Below, in pieces: positions 36,231 to 50,086 of a stretch of DNA of 64,000 nucleotides. The position numbers were made by a program, and so were the translations under genes. Where the stretch lies: contig NZ_VIJZ01000005.1 in NCBI RefSeq assembly GCF_006874425.1, forward strand, positions 1 through 64,000, read 5' to 3'. How positions within the stretch are numbered: the stretch's first letter is position 1; the number at the start of each line of letters is the position of its first letter. The notes under the pieces were generated by a model, which was not told the origin of the DNA, ran no database searches, and worked only from the letters and a program-made list of their open reading frames with translations. The DNA is from Paenibacillus ottowii. Its GTDB lineage: Bacteria > Bacillota > Bacilli > Paenibacillales > Paenibacillaceae.

Positions 36231-37991
36231 GTGAAAACAAAGATAGGATCAAACATGAAGGTGAGATCACTAAGAACGAAGTTAACCATAATGTGCTTGA
36301 TTATTTTAATTGTACCTACTTTCGTGATTGGAAGCAGTTCTTATTTTGTTTCCAAGAATGAAATGAATGAATCAGGCAAAGTGGCACTTAAGAATAGTGT
36401 GCAAATGGTAATTGGTATGATTAGTTTCCTCAATGGGCAAGTCGAAGCCGGTAATTTAACATTGGAGGAAGCACAGGAAAAACTGCGCATCGAGCTCCTC
36501 GGTGTAAAAGATGCTAATAATAAAAGACCGATAAAGATTAAATATACAGTAGGTAAAACAGGTTATCCGTGGGCAGTCAACCAAGATGCCGTTTCAGTGA
36601 TGAACCCTTCAAATGAAGGTCAGAATTTAATGAATGCCGTGTCGGAAGACGGTGTGCAAGTGGGAAAAGAGTTTGTAGAAGTCGGTACAAACGGCGGGGG
36701 ATTCGTCACTTACAAATGGGCTTTACCTGGTACAGATCAAGTGGAAACGAAAATTTCTTATGTTGAAAAGGATCCTTATTGGGGATGGATCATCGGTTCT
36801 GGAGCATATTTTAACGAATTTAACAGCGGAGCGACCAAAGTCCTTTATATTGTCCTGATTATTACGACTGTTGCGGTTATTCTGGGAGCAATTATCGTAG
36901 GCTTTGTTTCGGGACGTTTTACGAAGCCTATCATCATGATTGCAAAGCGGCTTAACGCAGTTGCGGACGGTGATTTAACGGTCGAAGAAGTCAAAATTCG
37001 TTCAAAAGATGAGATCGGCGAGCTTGCACAGGACTTCAATCATATGATTAAAAATATTAGATTTTTGATCGGTGAGGTAAACCTGTCCACAAAGCAGGTC
37101 GCTGCTTCCTCGAAAGAATTGACCCTTGGAGCAGAACACACGGGGCAAGCAACCGAGCATATCACCGTCGCAATTCAGGAATCGGCGGCTGGTGCAAAGG
37201 AGCAGCAGTTGATGCTCCAGAAGACAACCAGCTCGCTTGAGGAAATTTCAATAGGTATGCAGCGGATCACAGACAGCTCCTTGACCATCGCTGAATCGTC
37301 TGCAGACGCGATGGAAATGGCGAGCCTTGGCGGTACTGCTGTACAACATACAGTGAAGCAAATGGACCTGATTAACCATTCCGTCAATGAAACCGATGCG
37401 GTTATGAGGATGCTGGATGAACGCACTCAACAGATCGACACGATGCTGCATGCCATTACGGATATCGCACAGCAGACCAATCTGCTTGCCTTAAATGCTT
37501 CGATTGAGGCTGCCCGTGCAGGCGAAGAAGGTCGCGGTTTCTCCGTAGTTGCTTCAGAGGTGAGAAAGCTGGCCGAACAATCGAACCAATCTTCCGGGCA
37601 GATTTCCGAGTTGATTCAGAATATGCGCAAAGATATGGAGCATTCGCTTAAGACCATGGAACGCGTAAAACAGGATGTCGACTCTGGCATTAAAATTGCC
37701 AATGAGACAGAGCAGCAGTTTAACAAAATTGTGGCATCCACCAATCATATTGCACAGCAAACGGAAGAGCTCTCGAGCATCACGCAGCAAATAACCGCAA
37801 GTGTCCAGGAAATTTCGGCGAGCGGAGAGAACGTATCCAGTCTGGCACTCCAAGCGGCAGACAACTCGCAGAATATTGCAGCGTCTGCAGAAGAGCAGCT
37901 GGCTTCAATGCAGCAGATCACCGGCCTGGCAACGACCTTGTCAGATATGTCACAGAAATTACAGGAACTAACGGTCAAATTCAAATACTAG
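36231..37991 (+). CDS. Methyl-accepting chemotaxis protein, single-Cache type
   Basis: The protein has 586 residues; a GTG start follows AAGGGGG. A membrane segment (about 18-40) is followed by an sCache_2-type sensor (about 45-200, with [12 protein letters not shown] and [13 protein letters not shown]), a second membrane segment (about 205-230), HAMP, and a signalling coiled coil whose tip reads [22 protein letters not shown]. sCache sensors often bind small organic acids. It is monocistronic with a terminator. Confidence 0.9.
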   Translation: MKTKIGSNMKVRSLRTKLTIMCLIILIVPTFVIGSSSYFVSKNEMNESGKVALKNSVQMVIGMISFLNGQVEAGNLTLEEAQEKLRIELLGVKDANNKRPIKIKYTVGKTGYPWAVNQDAVSVMNPSNEGQNLMNAVSEDGVQVGKEFVEVGTNGGGFVTYKWALPGTDQVETKISYVEKDPYWGWIIGSGAYFNEFNSGATKVLYIVLIITTVAVILGAIIVGFVSGRFTKPIIMIAKRLNAVADGDLTVEEVKIRSKDEIGELAQDFNHMIKNIRFLIGEVNLSTKQVAASSKELTLGAEHTGQATEHITVAIQESAAGAKEQQLMLQKTTSSLEEISIGMQRITDSSLTIAESSADAMEMASLGGTAVQHTVKQMDLINHSVNETDAVMRMLDERTQQIDTMLHAITDIAQQTNLLALNASIEAARAGEEGRGFSVVASEVRKLAEQSNQSSGQISELIQNMRKDMEHSLKTMERVKQDVDSGIKIANETEQQFNKIVASTNHIAQQTEELSSITQQITASVQEISASGENVSSLALQAADNSQNIAASAEEQLASMQQITGLATTLSDMSQKLQELTVKFKY

Positions 37992-38042
37992 CGGATTAAG
38001 TTTCTCCAGAACATCACGCTAAACTGTTATTTATATTTATGA

Positions 38043-38074
38043 GGTCAACCAGTTCTTTGGGGTTGGCCCTTTTT
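38043..38074 (+). terminator. Rho-independent terminator
   Basis: GGTCAACC pairs with GGTTGGCC, followed by TTTTT, about 55 bases after the chemoreceptor stop. Confidence 0.8.
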
Positions 38075-38256
38075 GCATTTGTTCTGAGGAGACGATTTGA
38101 ATTGGACACGGTTATAGTTGATTTGGTTCAGAATTGGTTCAGAGACATTTAGTATAGTAATTCGGTAGTGTAAGAAAATCATATTAGAAGGTTAGTCATC
38201 ATGGAGGATCTTAGTAAGCTCATCGTGACACCGGAAAAAACTTATGGAGGAAGTTT

Positions 38257-39822
38257 ATGAGTAAATTCAAGTCTTTTTGTTTAACTTATCTTGCTGTTAT
38301 CGTCTTATTGGGGACCTGGACATGGAGCTTTTCCGAGAGTGCCGTGTATGCAACCTCTTCACCAGTATCTAGTGTAACGGACGCTGTGTATGCTACTGAA
38401 ACTACGGTAACGAGTTGGACAAATCCTTCTAACCAAGGTCAATCTGTAACGTTTAGCATCAAAACCATCTCAACCCCACAAATTTCAAAAGATTTAACCG
38501 GAACAGTTACCCTTATGGACGGTACGGATATACTAGATACGCTGACGATGAGGCCAAATGGCATTGCGAATGGATATGCCACCGCGACCTACACTACAAG
38601 CGATTTAAGTGTGGGAAGTCACCCGATTACGGCTATATACAGTGGGGATGCCCGATTTACCCCCAGTACATCTGAGCCATACATTCAGGTCGTAAATGCG
38701 TCTTCACCTTCACCTACTCCTACACTGCGACCTACAGTAACTACAGTGTTGAGTGAGCTGAATCCGTCTAATCACGGTCAAGAAGTAAGGTTTAGCGTGA
38801 GGACAACCTCGAACCCTCAAACTTCGGGCGATTTAACTGGAACGGTCATCCTAATGGACGGCACGAATATATTAGATACGCTGACGATGGAGCCGGTGGG
38901 CATTTCGAATGGATATGCTAATGCATACTATACTACAAGCGACTTGAGTGTAGGAAGCCACTCGATTACTGCTATATACAGTGGAGATGCTCGATTCGCA
39001 CCGAGTACATCTGAAGCGTATATACAGGTTGTAAATGAAGATACAGGTACTGGAAATACGGGCGGAACTGGTACTACTAGCAGTAAAAAAGATAAGAAGG
39101 ATAGTACAGATAGCAGTGAGTCTATTGCTTCCAGCGAAACAACCACACCTTTATCGCCATCGACTTTACCGACAGATTTACCGACTCCGGAAATCACGCC
39201 AGTAGAGCAATCAGAGGTGGTGCATGAGAAATATATAACGGGTTATCAGGATGGTACATTCCGACCCGACCAATCGATTACGCGGGCTGAAACCGCTGCG
39301 ATGATGGCTAGAATTATGAAGCTGGAGACAAAAGAAAATACAACGACTTACAAAGATGTACCTGGCACGTATTGGGCAAAAGATTCGATTATAGCACTCA
39401 CGACACAGCACCTCATGAATGGATATTCAGATGGAACATTTCACCCAGAGCAACCCATTACCCGTGCTGAAATGGCAGCAATAATCGCATCCTGGAAGCA
39501 GCTTAAAGGAACGCAAACCGCAGCGTCTCCTTATACCGATATCGAAAAGCATTGGGCAAGAGATTCCATTGTAGCGCTAGCTAATGCAGGATGGATTACC
39601 GGTTATAACGACAACAGCTTCCAACCGAATAAATATATAACAAGAGTAGAAACTGTTACAATTTTGAACACGATCTTAAAACGTGGGCCTCTGGAAGGAA
39701 CAATTCAGGCTACGTGGAAGGATGTACCAGCAAATTACTGGGCATTTAGAAATATTGAAGAAGCGTCTCGTCCCCATACTTCAACCATCAATTTAGAGGG
39801 TACAGAAACTTTTGTAAAATAA
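38257..39822 (+). CDS. Secreted Ig-like/SLH cell-surface protein
   Basis: The protein has 521 residues; its ATG follows GGAGGAAG. A signal peptide (cleavage after about residue 33) leads into two bacterial Ig-like repeats (about 45-145 and 165-265) that are about 70 percent alike, both with DLTGTV, DLSVGSH and TAIYSGDARF. A low-complexity Ser/Thr/Pro linker follows, then three S-layer homology repeats (ITGYQDGTFRPDQSITRAE, MNGYSDGTFHPEQPITRAE and ITGYNDNSFQPNKYITRVE). SLH domains anchor proteins to pyruvylated cell-wall polymer. A structural or adhesive role is likely; no enzyme domain is present. A 19-codon frame overlaps its start. Confidence 0.88.
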   Translation: MSKFKSFCLTYLAVIVLLGTWTWSFSESAVYATSSPVSSVTDAVYATETTVTSWTNPSNQGQSVTFSIKTISTPQISKDLTGTVTLMDGTDILDTLTMRPNGIANGYATATYTTSDLSVGSHPITAIYSGDARFTPSTSEPYIQVVNASSPSPTPTLRPTVTTVLSELNPSNHGQEVRFSVRTTSNPQTSGDLTGTVILMDGTNILDTLTMEPVGISNGYANAYYTTSDLSVGSHSITAIYSGDARFAPSTSEAYIQVVNEDTGTGNTGGTGTTSSKKDKKDSTDSSESIASSETTTPLSPSTLPTDLPTPEITPVEQSEVVHEKYITGYQDGTFRPDQSITRAETAAMMARIMKLETKENTTTYKDVPGTYWAKDSIIALTTQHLMNGYSDGTFHPEQPITRAEMAAIIASWKQLKGTQTAASPYTDIEKHWARDSIVALANAGWITGYNDNSFQPNKYITRVETVTILNTILKRGPLEGTIQATWKDVPANYWAFRNIEEASRPHTSTINLEGTETFVK

Positions 39823-39832
39823 GCATCACATA

Positions 39833-39871
39833 AAAAAGCTGGAATCCTATCTATATAGGCTCCAGCTTTTT
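39833..39871. terminator. Rho-independent terminator
   Basis: AAAAAAGCTGGA pairs with TCCAGCTTTTT; an inner CCTAT/ATAGG extends the stem. It serves the SLH gene and possibly the AraC remnant. Confidence 0.85.
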
Positions 39872-39909
39872 GCTTACTTGATATTTTGGGGAATGGTCAC
39901 AAAAGAAAT

Positions 39910-40688
39910 TTAAAATGCTTTCTTCAAGGACGATGGTTTCACTCCGTATTCCCGGAAAAATTGCTCTGAAAAGGCACTCACATTGCTGTATCCTACAGCC
40001 AGCGCAGCTTCTGTCAACTTTCTGACATCTTCTTTAGATAAGCCTTCGGGCATGGAGGTTAAATCAAATAATTGAATCATAAATCGATTTAAAATCTCCA
40101 GTGCTGCTGCTTCCATTAATAAATGCGATCTATGCACACTTTTCAAGTCTTTGATCAAATGTTCAATCATCACTATACTTCGGTGATCCAGTTCAAAACC
40201 AAGGTGATGGAATGCAGCACCCTTCAGAATTTGATTAAATTCAATAGCTGCCTGGTGACGAGCCGCCAACTGTGAAGCCGCATAATTAAACAACGAAACA
40301 GGAATGCCAAGTGCAAATGATCGGTATTGTTCGTTAACTGGAGGATGGAAACGTGCTTTGAAATCCTGTAAAAAAATAAGAGCACCCTGTCCCATCGGGA
40401 GTGTATAATCCAGACCGGATATATTACATTTCGTCGTCCCGAAAGTGCAAATTGAAGTTTAATCATTTGTCCTTTGGAAGCAAAATACGTCGGGTACGGC
40501 TCGTGATATTGAATGTGCGAATAGACAATCTCGATTCCGCTGTAAGTTGTAACTCGGTAGATATATCCGTTATCCGCTTCCGGTAACATCATATACGTAT
40601 GCTCATTTTGTTTTCTAAACGGAGTTTTTTCTAAGTAATGCTGATATATTAATGATAACGCATTTGAATTCACAAGCGCACACCTCAA
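39910..40688 (-). pseudogene. AraC-family regulator, frameshifted and with a deleted HTH
   Basis: Two frames make up one decayed gene. The first (40688-40396 region) carries an AraC N-terminal domain (TYMMLPEADNGYIYRVT...LSGRRN); a one-base loss near 40430 shifts into the second frame, which continues ISGLDYTLPMGQGALIFL. At the C-terminus the first helix-turn-helix is missing: SMPEGLSKEDVRKL jumps to TEAALAVGYSNVSAFSEQFF. It therefore has two separate lesions. Regulators of this type in Bacillales often control siderophore genes, and a Fur-like box lies at its promoter. Confidence 0.75.
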
Positions 40689-40716
40689 ATGTTTTCATTC
40701 ATTCTGATGATTCAAA

Positions 40717-40731
40717 TGAGAATCGTTATCA
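40717..40731. promoter_or_regulatory. Fur-like box
   Basis: TGAGAATCGTTATCA matches the 7-1-7 Fur consensus (TGATAATNATTATCA) at 12 of 14 positions and continues into a palindromic flank. It lies about 30 bases upstream of the AraC remnant's start, pointing to former iron control. Confidence 0.65.
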
Positions 40732-40803
40732 TTAATATTAACCGAATTTGAATGGTTTGACCAGACTTATTGGAGTATGCTGTAGAGATGTTCGGGGAAT
40801 CTA

Positions 40804-41199
40804 CTAATCCCAATCCATATAAAACGTTGCCTTCAATTTACCCTTTTCACATGCTGGGCAGCTTAAATGAACATGCGCATTGTTCTCAATGTGTTCCTGT
40901 TCCATAACACTCGCGCATTTAGGACAAGCATAAGAAATTTTATAATGTGATGAGTCCGATATCATCTCAATAAACAGTTCATTGCGGATGTCCTGACAGA
41001 CCGGACATACATATATCGCGTCATAAGCATCATATCTCGTCGAAGGGTTGCCTGTGAATTCTTCTATGCACCGCTTAAGGGCAGCATCCTGCACAAATGA
41101 AGCAATAGATTCCAAACTCATATATGAAAAACCGAATCCCACAAATATGTTCTTAGTAAAAACACAGGTATCACAATCCAGCTTGTACGCTTCCCCCAT
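40804..41199 (-). CDS. Zinc-ribbon protein, hypothetical
   Basis: The protein has 131 residues; its ATG follows GGAGGGATAAAC. Three CxxC pairs (CDTC near 9, CPVC near 64, CPKC near 92) and a final CPAC near 114 suggest two zinc ribbons. It may bind nucleic acid or protein. It is not recognised as a named family and has no operon partner. Confidence 0.65.
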   Translation of the reverse strand: MGEAYKLDCDTCVFTKNIFVGFGFSYMSLESIASFVQDAALKRCIEEFTGNPSTRYDAYDAIYVCPVCQDIRNELFIEMISDSSHYKISYACPKCASVMEQEHIENNAHVHLSCPACEKGKLKATFYMDWD

Positions 41200-41314
41200 G
41201 TTTATCCCTCCACATCACTCATTCTTTTTATAATAAAAAGCCCGCCGTAAGAGACAGGCTAGGCTAATTAGCTCTAAGGCGCGTCGGCTCTTATTCCCTT
41301 TATTAAGCCTCTAT

Positions 41315-42298
41315 CTATTTCTCTACAAGACTTGCTGAATGTGTAACCCGGTTTCTCCCACCACTCTTGGAGGCATACAGAGCCAAATCTGCTTGATGAA
41401 CGATCGATTGTTCCGTATCCGCTTGCGTGACCGTTGCCACACCAATACTCACAGTAATGCTGTATTCTTCCCAATCCCTTGAAGCCGTCATGGTGCGGTA
41501 TCTTTCGGCTGTACGAATAGCTTCCTGTTGATCGTTGCCGGGAAGGATAATTACAAATTCCTCGCCACCGTAACGAGCGACAATATCCACGTCCCGTGAC
41601 AGGGATTGTAGTAATTCAGCCAGATGAGTAAGCACCAGGTCGCCCACCGGATGACCGTAAGTGTCGTTAATGCTTTTGAAATGATCAATATCAATGATCA
41701 GCAGGGAAAAGGGGATCCCTGTCTCCTGAAAGGAGGCTAGGCTAGCCAGTAACTGATCTTGAAAATATCTTCTATTCTTTAGCCCAGTTAACGGATCGGT
41801 TGACGCCATCGTTTCTAGCTGGAGATTGATCCTCACTAATTCCTGCTGCTTGATTTCATATTCTTCGTGCAACCGTTCAAGCTCCTGGTTGGCTTCATTC
41901 GTCGCCTGATATAATTCCTGAAGCTTGGTTTTGGTCTGTAGTATATCTTTTTCGTGTTCAATACGCTTACGCATCACAAGCACTACACAGTCAATCACTG
42001 CTTCTCCATTTCGTTCATGGCGAATTCCGTTTAGTAGTACAGGCATATCCTGTCGATCACTTGTGCGAAACGAAAAGTACATCTCATCGACACGCCCGTA
42101 CAACTGAATGTAGGGATAAAAATAAGTATGAAAAAATAGCTTGTTAGTAACAGACATGGTCATTTCAATCGGCCGTCCGAGCAATTGATCGCGTTCATAA
42201 AGAAGCATGTCCAACAAAGTTTGATTTACCGATTGTATGATCCCAGCATCCGAAATTGAAAAGTATCCACAGGGAGCTTTATCTAATTGAATATCCAT
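41315..42298 (-). CDS. PAS-GGDEF diguanylate cyclase
   Basis: The protein has about 327 residues; the ATG at 42298 is favoured by AAAGG upstream, with 42316 as alternative. A PAS domain (about 1-110) is followed by a coiled coil (about 115-160) and a GGDEF domain with DIDHFKSINDTYGH, an intact active site YGGEEF, and the inhibitory I-site RDVD exactly five residues before it. The enzyme should make cyclic di-GMP with product inhibition. It follows rsbQ by about 25 bases. In the known RsbQ-RsbP pair, RsbQ feeds a signal to a PAS domain; here the PAS output is a cyclase. Confidence 0.88.
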   Translation of the reverse strand: MDIQLDKAPCGYFSISDAGIIQSVNQTLLDMLLYERDQLLGRPIEMTMSVTNKLFFHTYFYPYIQLYGRVDEMYFSFRTSDRQDMPVLLNGIRHERNGEAVIDCVVLVMRKRIEHEKDILQTKTKLQELYQATNEANQELERLHEEYEIKQQELVRINLQLETMASTDPLTGLKNRRYFQDQLLASLASFQETGIPFSLLIIDIDHFKSINDTYGHPVGDLVLTHLAELLQSLSRDVDIVARYGGEEFVIILPGNDQQEAIRTAERYRTMTASRDWEEYSITVSIGVATVTQADTEQSIVHQADLALYASKSGGRNRVTHSASLVEK

Positions 42299-42322
42299 TG
42301 CATGACTGCCTTTCATACGATA

Positions 42323-43129
42323 TTACACACTGGCTAAATATTCTTTGATTAAATTGCTTGTTTCTCCTGGTTGGCTTAAATGAGGATAATGTCCCTTTGC
42401 TCTCATCTGCTGAAGTCTGCTATTTCTAAGATGGGCATGTAAATAATCCCCTACCTCAATTGGAGCAATACTATCGTCCGAGCACTGGAGAATAAGTGTA
42501 GGAACCGAAGCATGCTGAAGATCGAAACGGCAATCTGAAAAGAATGTAACCTCTGCGAATTGCCGTGCAATATGAGGATCTCTGGAGCAAAATGCCTTTT
42601 CCAATTCTTCGGTTAAGTCCTGTCGCTCGGGATTCTGCATAGCAATGGGCGCCATATAACTGGCCCAGCCAATAAAGTTCATTTGCATCATATCCAATAA
42701 TTCATCAATATCACTTTTATCGAAACCACCATAATAAGAAGGCAGGTCATTCACATAGCGTGGAGAAGGACCGAGCATGACAATGCGTTCAAAATATTGA
42801 GGGCTGCGGATGGAGGCGAGCATTCCGATCATGCTGCTAACGGAGTGTCCGACGAACATGGTATTTCTTAAGTCTAACGCTTCCATAATATCCAGCACAT
42901 CTTGGGCATACCCTTGCAAGTCACTGTATTTTTTCGAGTCATAATACTTTATTTGAGAATCTCCGGAACCTACGTAATCAAACAAGACGATTTGGTAGTT
43001 GTCGATAAAGCTAGGGACGATATAACGCCACATATCCTGGTCGCATCCAAAGCCGTGAGCAAACACAATCGTCTGGCTACCTGTGCCTAGCACTTTTACA
43101 TTATTACGTCGGAGAATATCAACGGTCAT
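42323..43129 (-). CDS. rsbQ: RsbQ-type alpha/beta hydrolase
   Basis: The protein has 268 residues; its ATG follows AGAGGTGATTC. It is a clear RsbQ relative: FAHGFGCDQDMWRYI, nucleophile elbow GHSVSSMIG (Ser near 97), YMAPIAMQNPERQDL, CSDDSIAP (Asp) and GHYPHLSQP (His). RsbQ of Bacillus is needed for energy-stress activation of sigma-B and makes a small molecule sensed by the PAS domain of RsbP. Here its neighbour is a PAS-GGDEF protein, not a PP2C phosphatase, so it probably acts in a c-di-GMP circuit. Confidence 0.88.
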   Translation of the reverse strand: MTVDILRRNNVKVLGTGSQTIVFAHGFGCDQDMWRYIVPSFIDNYQIVLFDYVGSGDSQIKYYDSKKYSDLQGYAQDVLDIMEALDLRNTMFVGHSVSSMIGMLASIRSPQYFERIVMLGPSPRYVNDLPSYYGGFDKSDIDELLDMMQMNFIGWASYMAPIAMQNPERQDLTEELEKAFCSRDPHIARQFAEVTFFSDCRFDLQHASVPTLILQCSDDSIAPIEVGDYLHAHLRNSRLQQMRAKGHYPHLSQPGETSNLIKEYLASV

Positions 43130-43215
43130 TGTGAATCACCTCTCTGAGGTAGTATCTGTTCTATGGCTTCTCTTGCCTATTATATCGGAAAAGTTTCGAT
43201 TATGGATAATGACTC

Positions 43216-43566
43216 TCATTCATAAATCCAGCGTTCAATGATCCCCTTTACTTTTCGCACATGTTGCTGTGACAAGGGACAAATAATAACTAATTCGTTT
43301 TTCCCATTCGTATCTAACCAATAGTGAACGTCATCTTCTTCATGATCCGTTTCATGAATGATTCTGATGGATTTATGATTTATTTTTGATTTAGCCGAAA
43401 AAATAGGGTTCATATCTATGATTTTCTGACCATTAGAATAGGTTGTGTTGTAATAAGGAATCACCCAGTTCTCCTTATCCTGATCTTGTACTACATTTAG
43501 AAACACACGCACCCAATAATCCTCTAGTTCTGTGTAACTCTGTTCATTTAACTCATTCAAATTCAT
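43216..43566 (-). CDS. Hypothetical small protein
   Basis: The protein has about 116 residues from the ATG at 43566 behind TTGGAG; an in-frame GTG at 43578 is the alternative. It is acidic and soluble, contains SIRIIHETDHEEDDVHYWLDTNG, and resembles immunity-sized proteins. Unrecognised family. Confidence 0.5.
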   Translation of the reverse strand: MNLNELNEQSYTELEDYWVRVFLNVVQDQDKENWVIPYYNTTYSNGQKIIDMNPIFSAKSKINHKSIRIIHETDHEEDDVHYWLDTNGKNELVIICPLSQQHVRKVKGIIERWIYE

Positions 43567-43603
43567 ACATGTATCCACTCCAAGTTATTTATCTCCATAA
43601 ACT

Positions 43604-43674
43604 AAAAAAAGTCCCGCCCTGTGATCTACATTACCATGACGGAATGCACAATTCACAGACCGAGACTTTTTTTA
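43604..43674. terminator. Long imperfect inverted repeat, bidirectional terminator
   Basis: AAAAAAAGTCCCG...CTGTGA at the left pairs with TCACAG...CGAGACTTTTTTT at the right, with runs of T on both strands. It ends the chemoreceptor stub. Confidence 0.65.
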
Positions 43675-43680
43675 AAATCT

Positions 43681-45625
<1,945 letters not shown>

Positions 45626-45650
45626 TTATTCCTCCTAAAATATTGGTAGT

Positions 45651-47665
<2,015 letters not shown>

Positions 47666-47683
47666 AAGGAGTTATTCAATTGG

Positions 47684-48511
47684 TCATTGAGTTACGCGCT
47701 GAATATGAATCGTTATATACAGTTTTTCTTCATCTGACAATACCGTGTCCAAGTATCTCTCAATCTTTAGCATACAGTTGTAGGCTTTTTTGTACTTTGC
47801 TTTCACTTGCCTTAATAGAAAATCATCTTCCAGTGCTAATTTTTTTTCTTTTTGAATTAATCGCTGAAAGAAAAACCTTAAATGCGTAATAAATCGTTCA
47901 TAGCTGGTCGATTGCTCATCCAGAGTAATATTGTAAGAATATTTAATAATATTTAAGATATCCTGTATTTTTTGAGTTTGTTGAGCAACATCAGCTACTT
48001 TATGGTAGGAGCTATTGACTTGAGCATTGATTAAATGAAGAGCTATGTTACCTGCCTCATCTTCAGACAATCGTTTACCTGTTTCCTCTTCAATAAAATC
48101 TAATGCTTTTAAGCCAACTCCGAATTCTTTAGGATAAAATTTTCTGATTTCCCAAATGAGCGGGTTCGCATTTTTGAACCCTTCATCAAACATTTTAAAT
48201 GCATTGTTCATGTGATCTGTAAGCGAAACATATACATAGTCACTCAGCTGTGCTTCCAATATGCTTTTTCCATATTCAATGATGTCATAGCATAACGAAA
48301 CATATTCTGTAGGAACATCCTCTAACAATAATTTAAATTTCTCGGAGGCATCTTTTTGTTTTAGGACAAAAACCTTTTCAATTAAATGCTCTTCTACTTG
48401 TTCCCCTGCATTCTTTTTAAAAGCAATTCCACGCCCCATAACAACAAATTCATGCCTTTTTGAATCTTTGGCTATTATGGCGTTATTATTAAATATCTTT
48501 GTTATGATCAT
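47684..48511 (-). CDS. licT: BglG/LicT-family transcription antiterminator
   Basis: The protein has 275 residues from the ATG at 48511, which gives the canonical MIITKIFNNNAI start and follows CAGGGGGC. It has an RNA-binding CAT domain (1-60) and two PTS regulation domains (about 70-170 and 175-275) with conserved histidines (LTDHMNNAFK, ITIHIQRV). When phosphorylated correctly by the PTS it binds the RAT hairpins and prevents termination. It has RAT leaders both before itself and before bglP. Confidence 0.93.
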   Translation of the reverse strand: MIITKIFNNNAIIAKDSKRHEFVVMGRGIAFKKNAGEQVEEHLIEKVFVLKQKDASEKFKLLLEDVPTEYVSLCYDIIEYGKSILEAQLSDYVYVSLTDHMNNAFKMFDEGFKNANPLIWEIRKFYPKEFGVGLKALDFIEEETGKRLSEDEAGNIALHLINAQVNSSYHKVADVAQQTQKIQDILNIIKYSYNITLDEQSTSYERFITHLRFFFQRLIQKEKKLALEDDFLLRQVKAKYKKAYNCMLKIERYLDTVLSDEEKLYITIHIQRVTQ

Positions 48512-48820
48512 TCTGGCTGCCCCCTGATCCCGCAATAATTTAAAAAAGGAATTAGATGCTGGGCGATATTTCAGATAGGTCACAAGACGGTAATAGCCGA
48601 TCAAACTTTCGCTGTAAACCAACCATAATGTGCAGATTTACAACCCTTACCTTGAAAGCGTATTCATAAAGAGAGATAAGCCCTACGTTTTCCCTTTAAC
48701 CAAGGTCCTACGACATTATTCTGGGCTGCTGTTTTGTTGGTCGACGTTATTACCATTGTTGTTCAGCACTTGTAAGGCTCATCATCACTCACCTTTCTGC
48801 GTTACTGCAAACCTGTATTC

Positions 48821-48895
48821 AAAAAGAAAAGGCAAAACCCAACACATGGAAATCCAGTTCCATGTCCCGGGTTTTGCCTTTTCAGTAACAATCCC
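48821..48895 (-). promoter_or_regulatory. Second RAT and terminator, licT leader
   Basis: On the minus strand GGGATTGTTACTG...AAAAGGCAAAACCC (48895-48869) is a RAT. It overlaps a terminator in which AAAAGGCAAAACCC pairs with GGGTTTTGCCTTTT (48839-48826), followed by TTTTT. licT therefore controls its own operon. Confidence 0.9.
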
Positions 48896-48901
48896 AAGAT
48901 C

Positions 48902-48950
48902 ATAATAACATCAAATTTAAGTTTTGCCAACAAAAATGTTTGCGCTTTCT
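48902..48950 (-). promoter_or_regulatory. bgl operon promoter with cre-like site
   Basis: TTGGCA (48930-48925), a 17-base spacer and TATTAT (48907-48902) form a good sigma-A promoter right before the RAT. TGTTTGCGCTTTCT at 48937-48950 matches a CcpA cre consensus at 12 of 14 positions just upstream of the -35, suggesting catabolite control. Confidence 0.65.
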
Positions 48951-48998
48951 TTTTTGGGGGCAGCACCTTGAATACGGCACATTGCCATGATAAAAATG

Positions 48999-50015
48999 TC
49001 AGCCGCCAATGTAGGACATGTTAATCTTTTTTCGGTTGTTTGCAGTCTGTTCAGTACGTTCATCGGAATACCGGTCTATGCGTTGCTCCCATACGGAAGT
49101 AACGGCATCGAGTAGTTCCTGATCATTCGCCCCGCCACGAAGCATCTGGCGCAAATCAAATCCGTCTGAAGCAAACAAACACGTATAAAACTTGCCATCC
49201 GAAGATAGACGGGCACGCGTGCAGGATGAGCAAAACGAATCAGAGACCGAGGTAATAAAGCCAACCTGCGCGTCGCTGTCTTTATAACGGTAACGTTTGG
49301 CCACTTCTCCAAAGTAATTCTGATCTATCGGCTCCAGCTCGTACGCATTCTTAAGTTGTTCAATAATCTCTTCTTTGGTAACTACCTTCTTGAAGCTCCA
49401 ACCGGTATCGTTACCTACATCCATAAACTCAATAAAACGAAGGGTTATTCCCTGCTCCTTAAAATAAGCAGCCATCGGCAAAATTTCAGAATCATTAACA
49501 CCTTTTTGAACTACCATATTGACCTTGATCTCAAAACCGATTTTTCTAGCATAATCAATCTGTTTCAAAATGAAAGCAGGCTTAATGCCTCGTCCATTCA
49601 TCCGCCCGAATAGTTCCGGGTTCAGAGCATCCACACTGACATTAAGGCGTCGCAGCCCTGCGTCATACAGGCGCTCTGCCTGTTGCCCTAATAGCAAGCC
49701 ATTTGTGGTCAACCCCATATCCTCCACGCCGTTGATCGACAAAATACGGGAAACAAGGTCGGAAAGATTGGGCCGCATTAATGGCTCACCGCCAGTGAGT
49801 CGGATTTTTTGGACCCCAAGGCCCACAAAGAGCTCCGTAAGTCGATGAATTTCTTCAAACGACAGGCATTCGCTTTTGGGAAGAAAGGCAAAGTCGTCAC
49901 CGAAAATTTCTTTTGGCATACAGTAGGAACAGCGAAAATTGCAACGGTCCGTCACGGATATACGTAAATCACGGATCGGACGCCGCAAAGAGTCTTTAAG
50001 TGGATGTGAACTCAT
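48999..50015 (-). CDS. moaA: GTP 3',8-cyclase MoaA
   Basis: The protein has 338 residues; its ATG follows GAAGGTGG. It is a radical SAM enzyme with CNFRCSYC (residues 27-34), the SAM motif TGGEP, a second iron-sulfur cluster ([14 protein letters not shown]...CLF) and a C-terminal GG. With MoaC it makes cyclic pyranopterin from GTP, the first step of molybdenum cofactor synthesis. It ends the cofactor genes that serve the nitrate reductase; moaC is not in the window. Confidence 0.95.
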   Translation of the reverse strand: MSSHPLKDSLRRPIRDLRISVTDRCNFRCSYCMPKEIFGDDFAFLPKSECLSFEEIHRLTELFVGLGVQKIRLTGGEPLMRPNLSDLVSRILSINGVEDMGLTTNGLLLGQQAERLYDAGLRRLNVSVDALNPELFGRMNGRGIKPAFILKQIDYARKIGFEIKVNMVVQKGVNDSEILPMAAYFKEQGITLRFIEFMDVGNDTGWSFKKVVTKEEIIEQLKNAYELEPIDQNYFGEVAKRYRYKDSDAQVGFITSVSDSFCSSCTRARLSSDGKFYTCLFASDGFDLRQMLRGGANDQELLDAVTSVWEQRIDRYSDERTEQTANNRKKINMSYIGG

Positions 50016-50086
50016 GTGACCACCTTCTTTTTTTCATTAGCTGTAGTTGACGTTGCAGAAATGGACACATGACGAGCATTTTTTCA

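Noticed and set aside
48630-48905. 91-residue plus-strand frame upstream of licT
   Set aside because: It lies over the RAT/terminator leader of the bgl operon and consists of the hairpin sequence read backwards.
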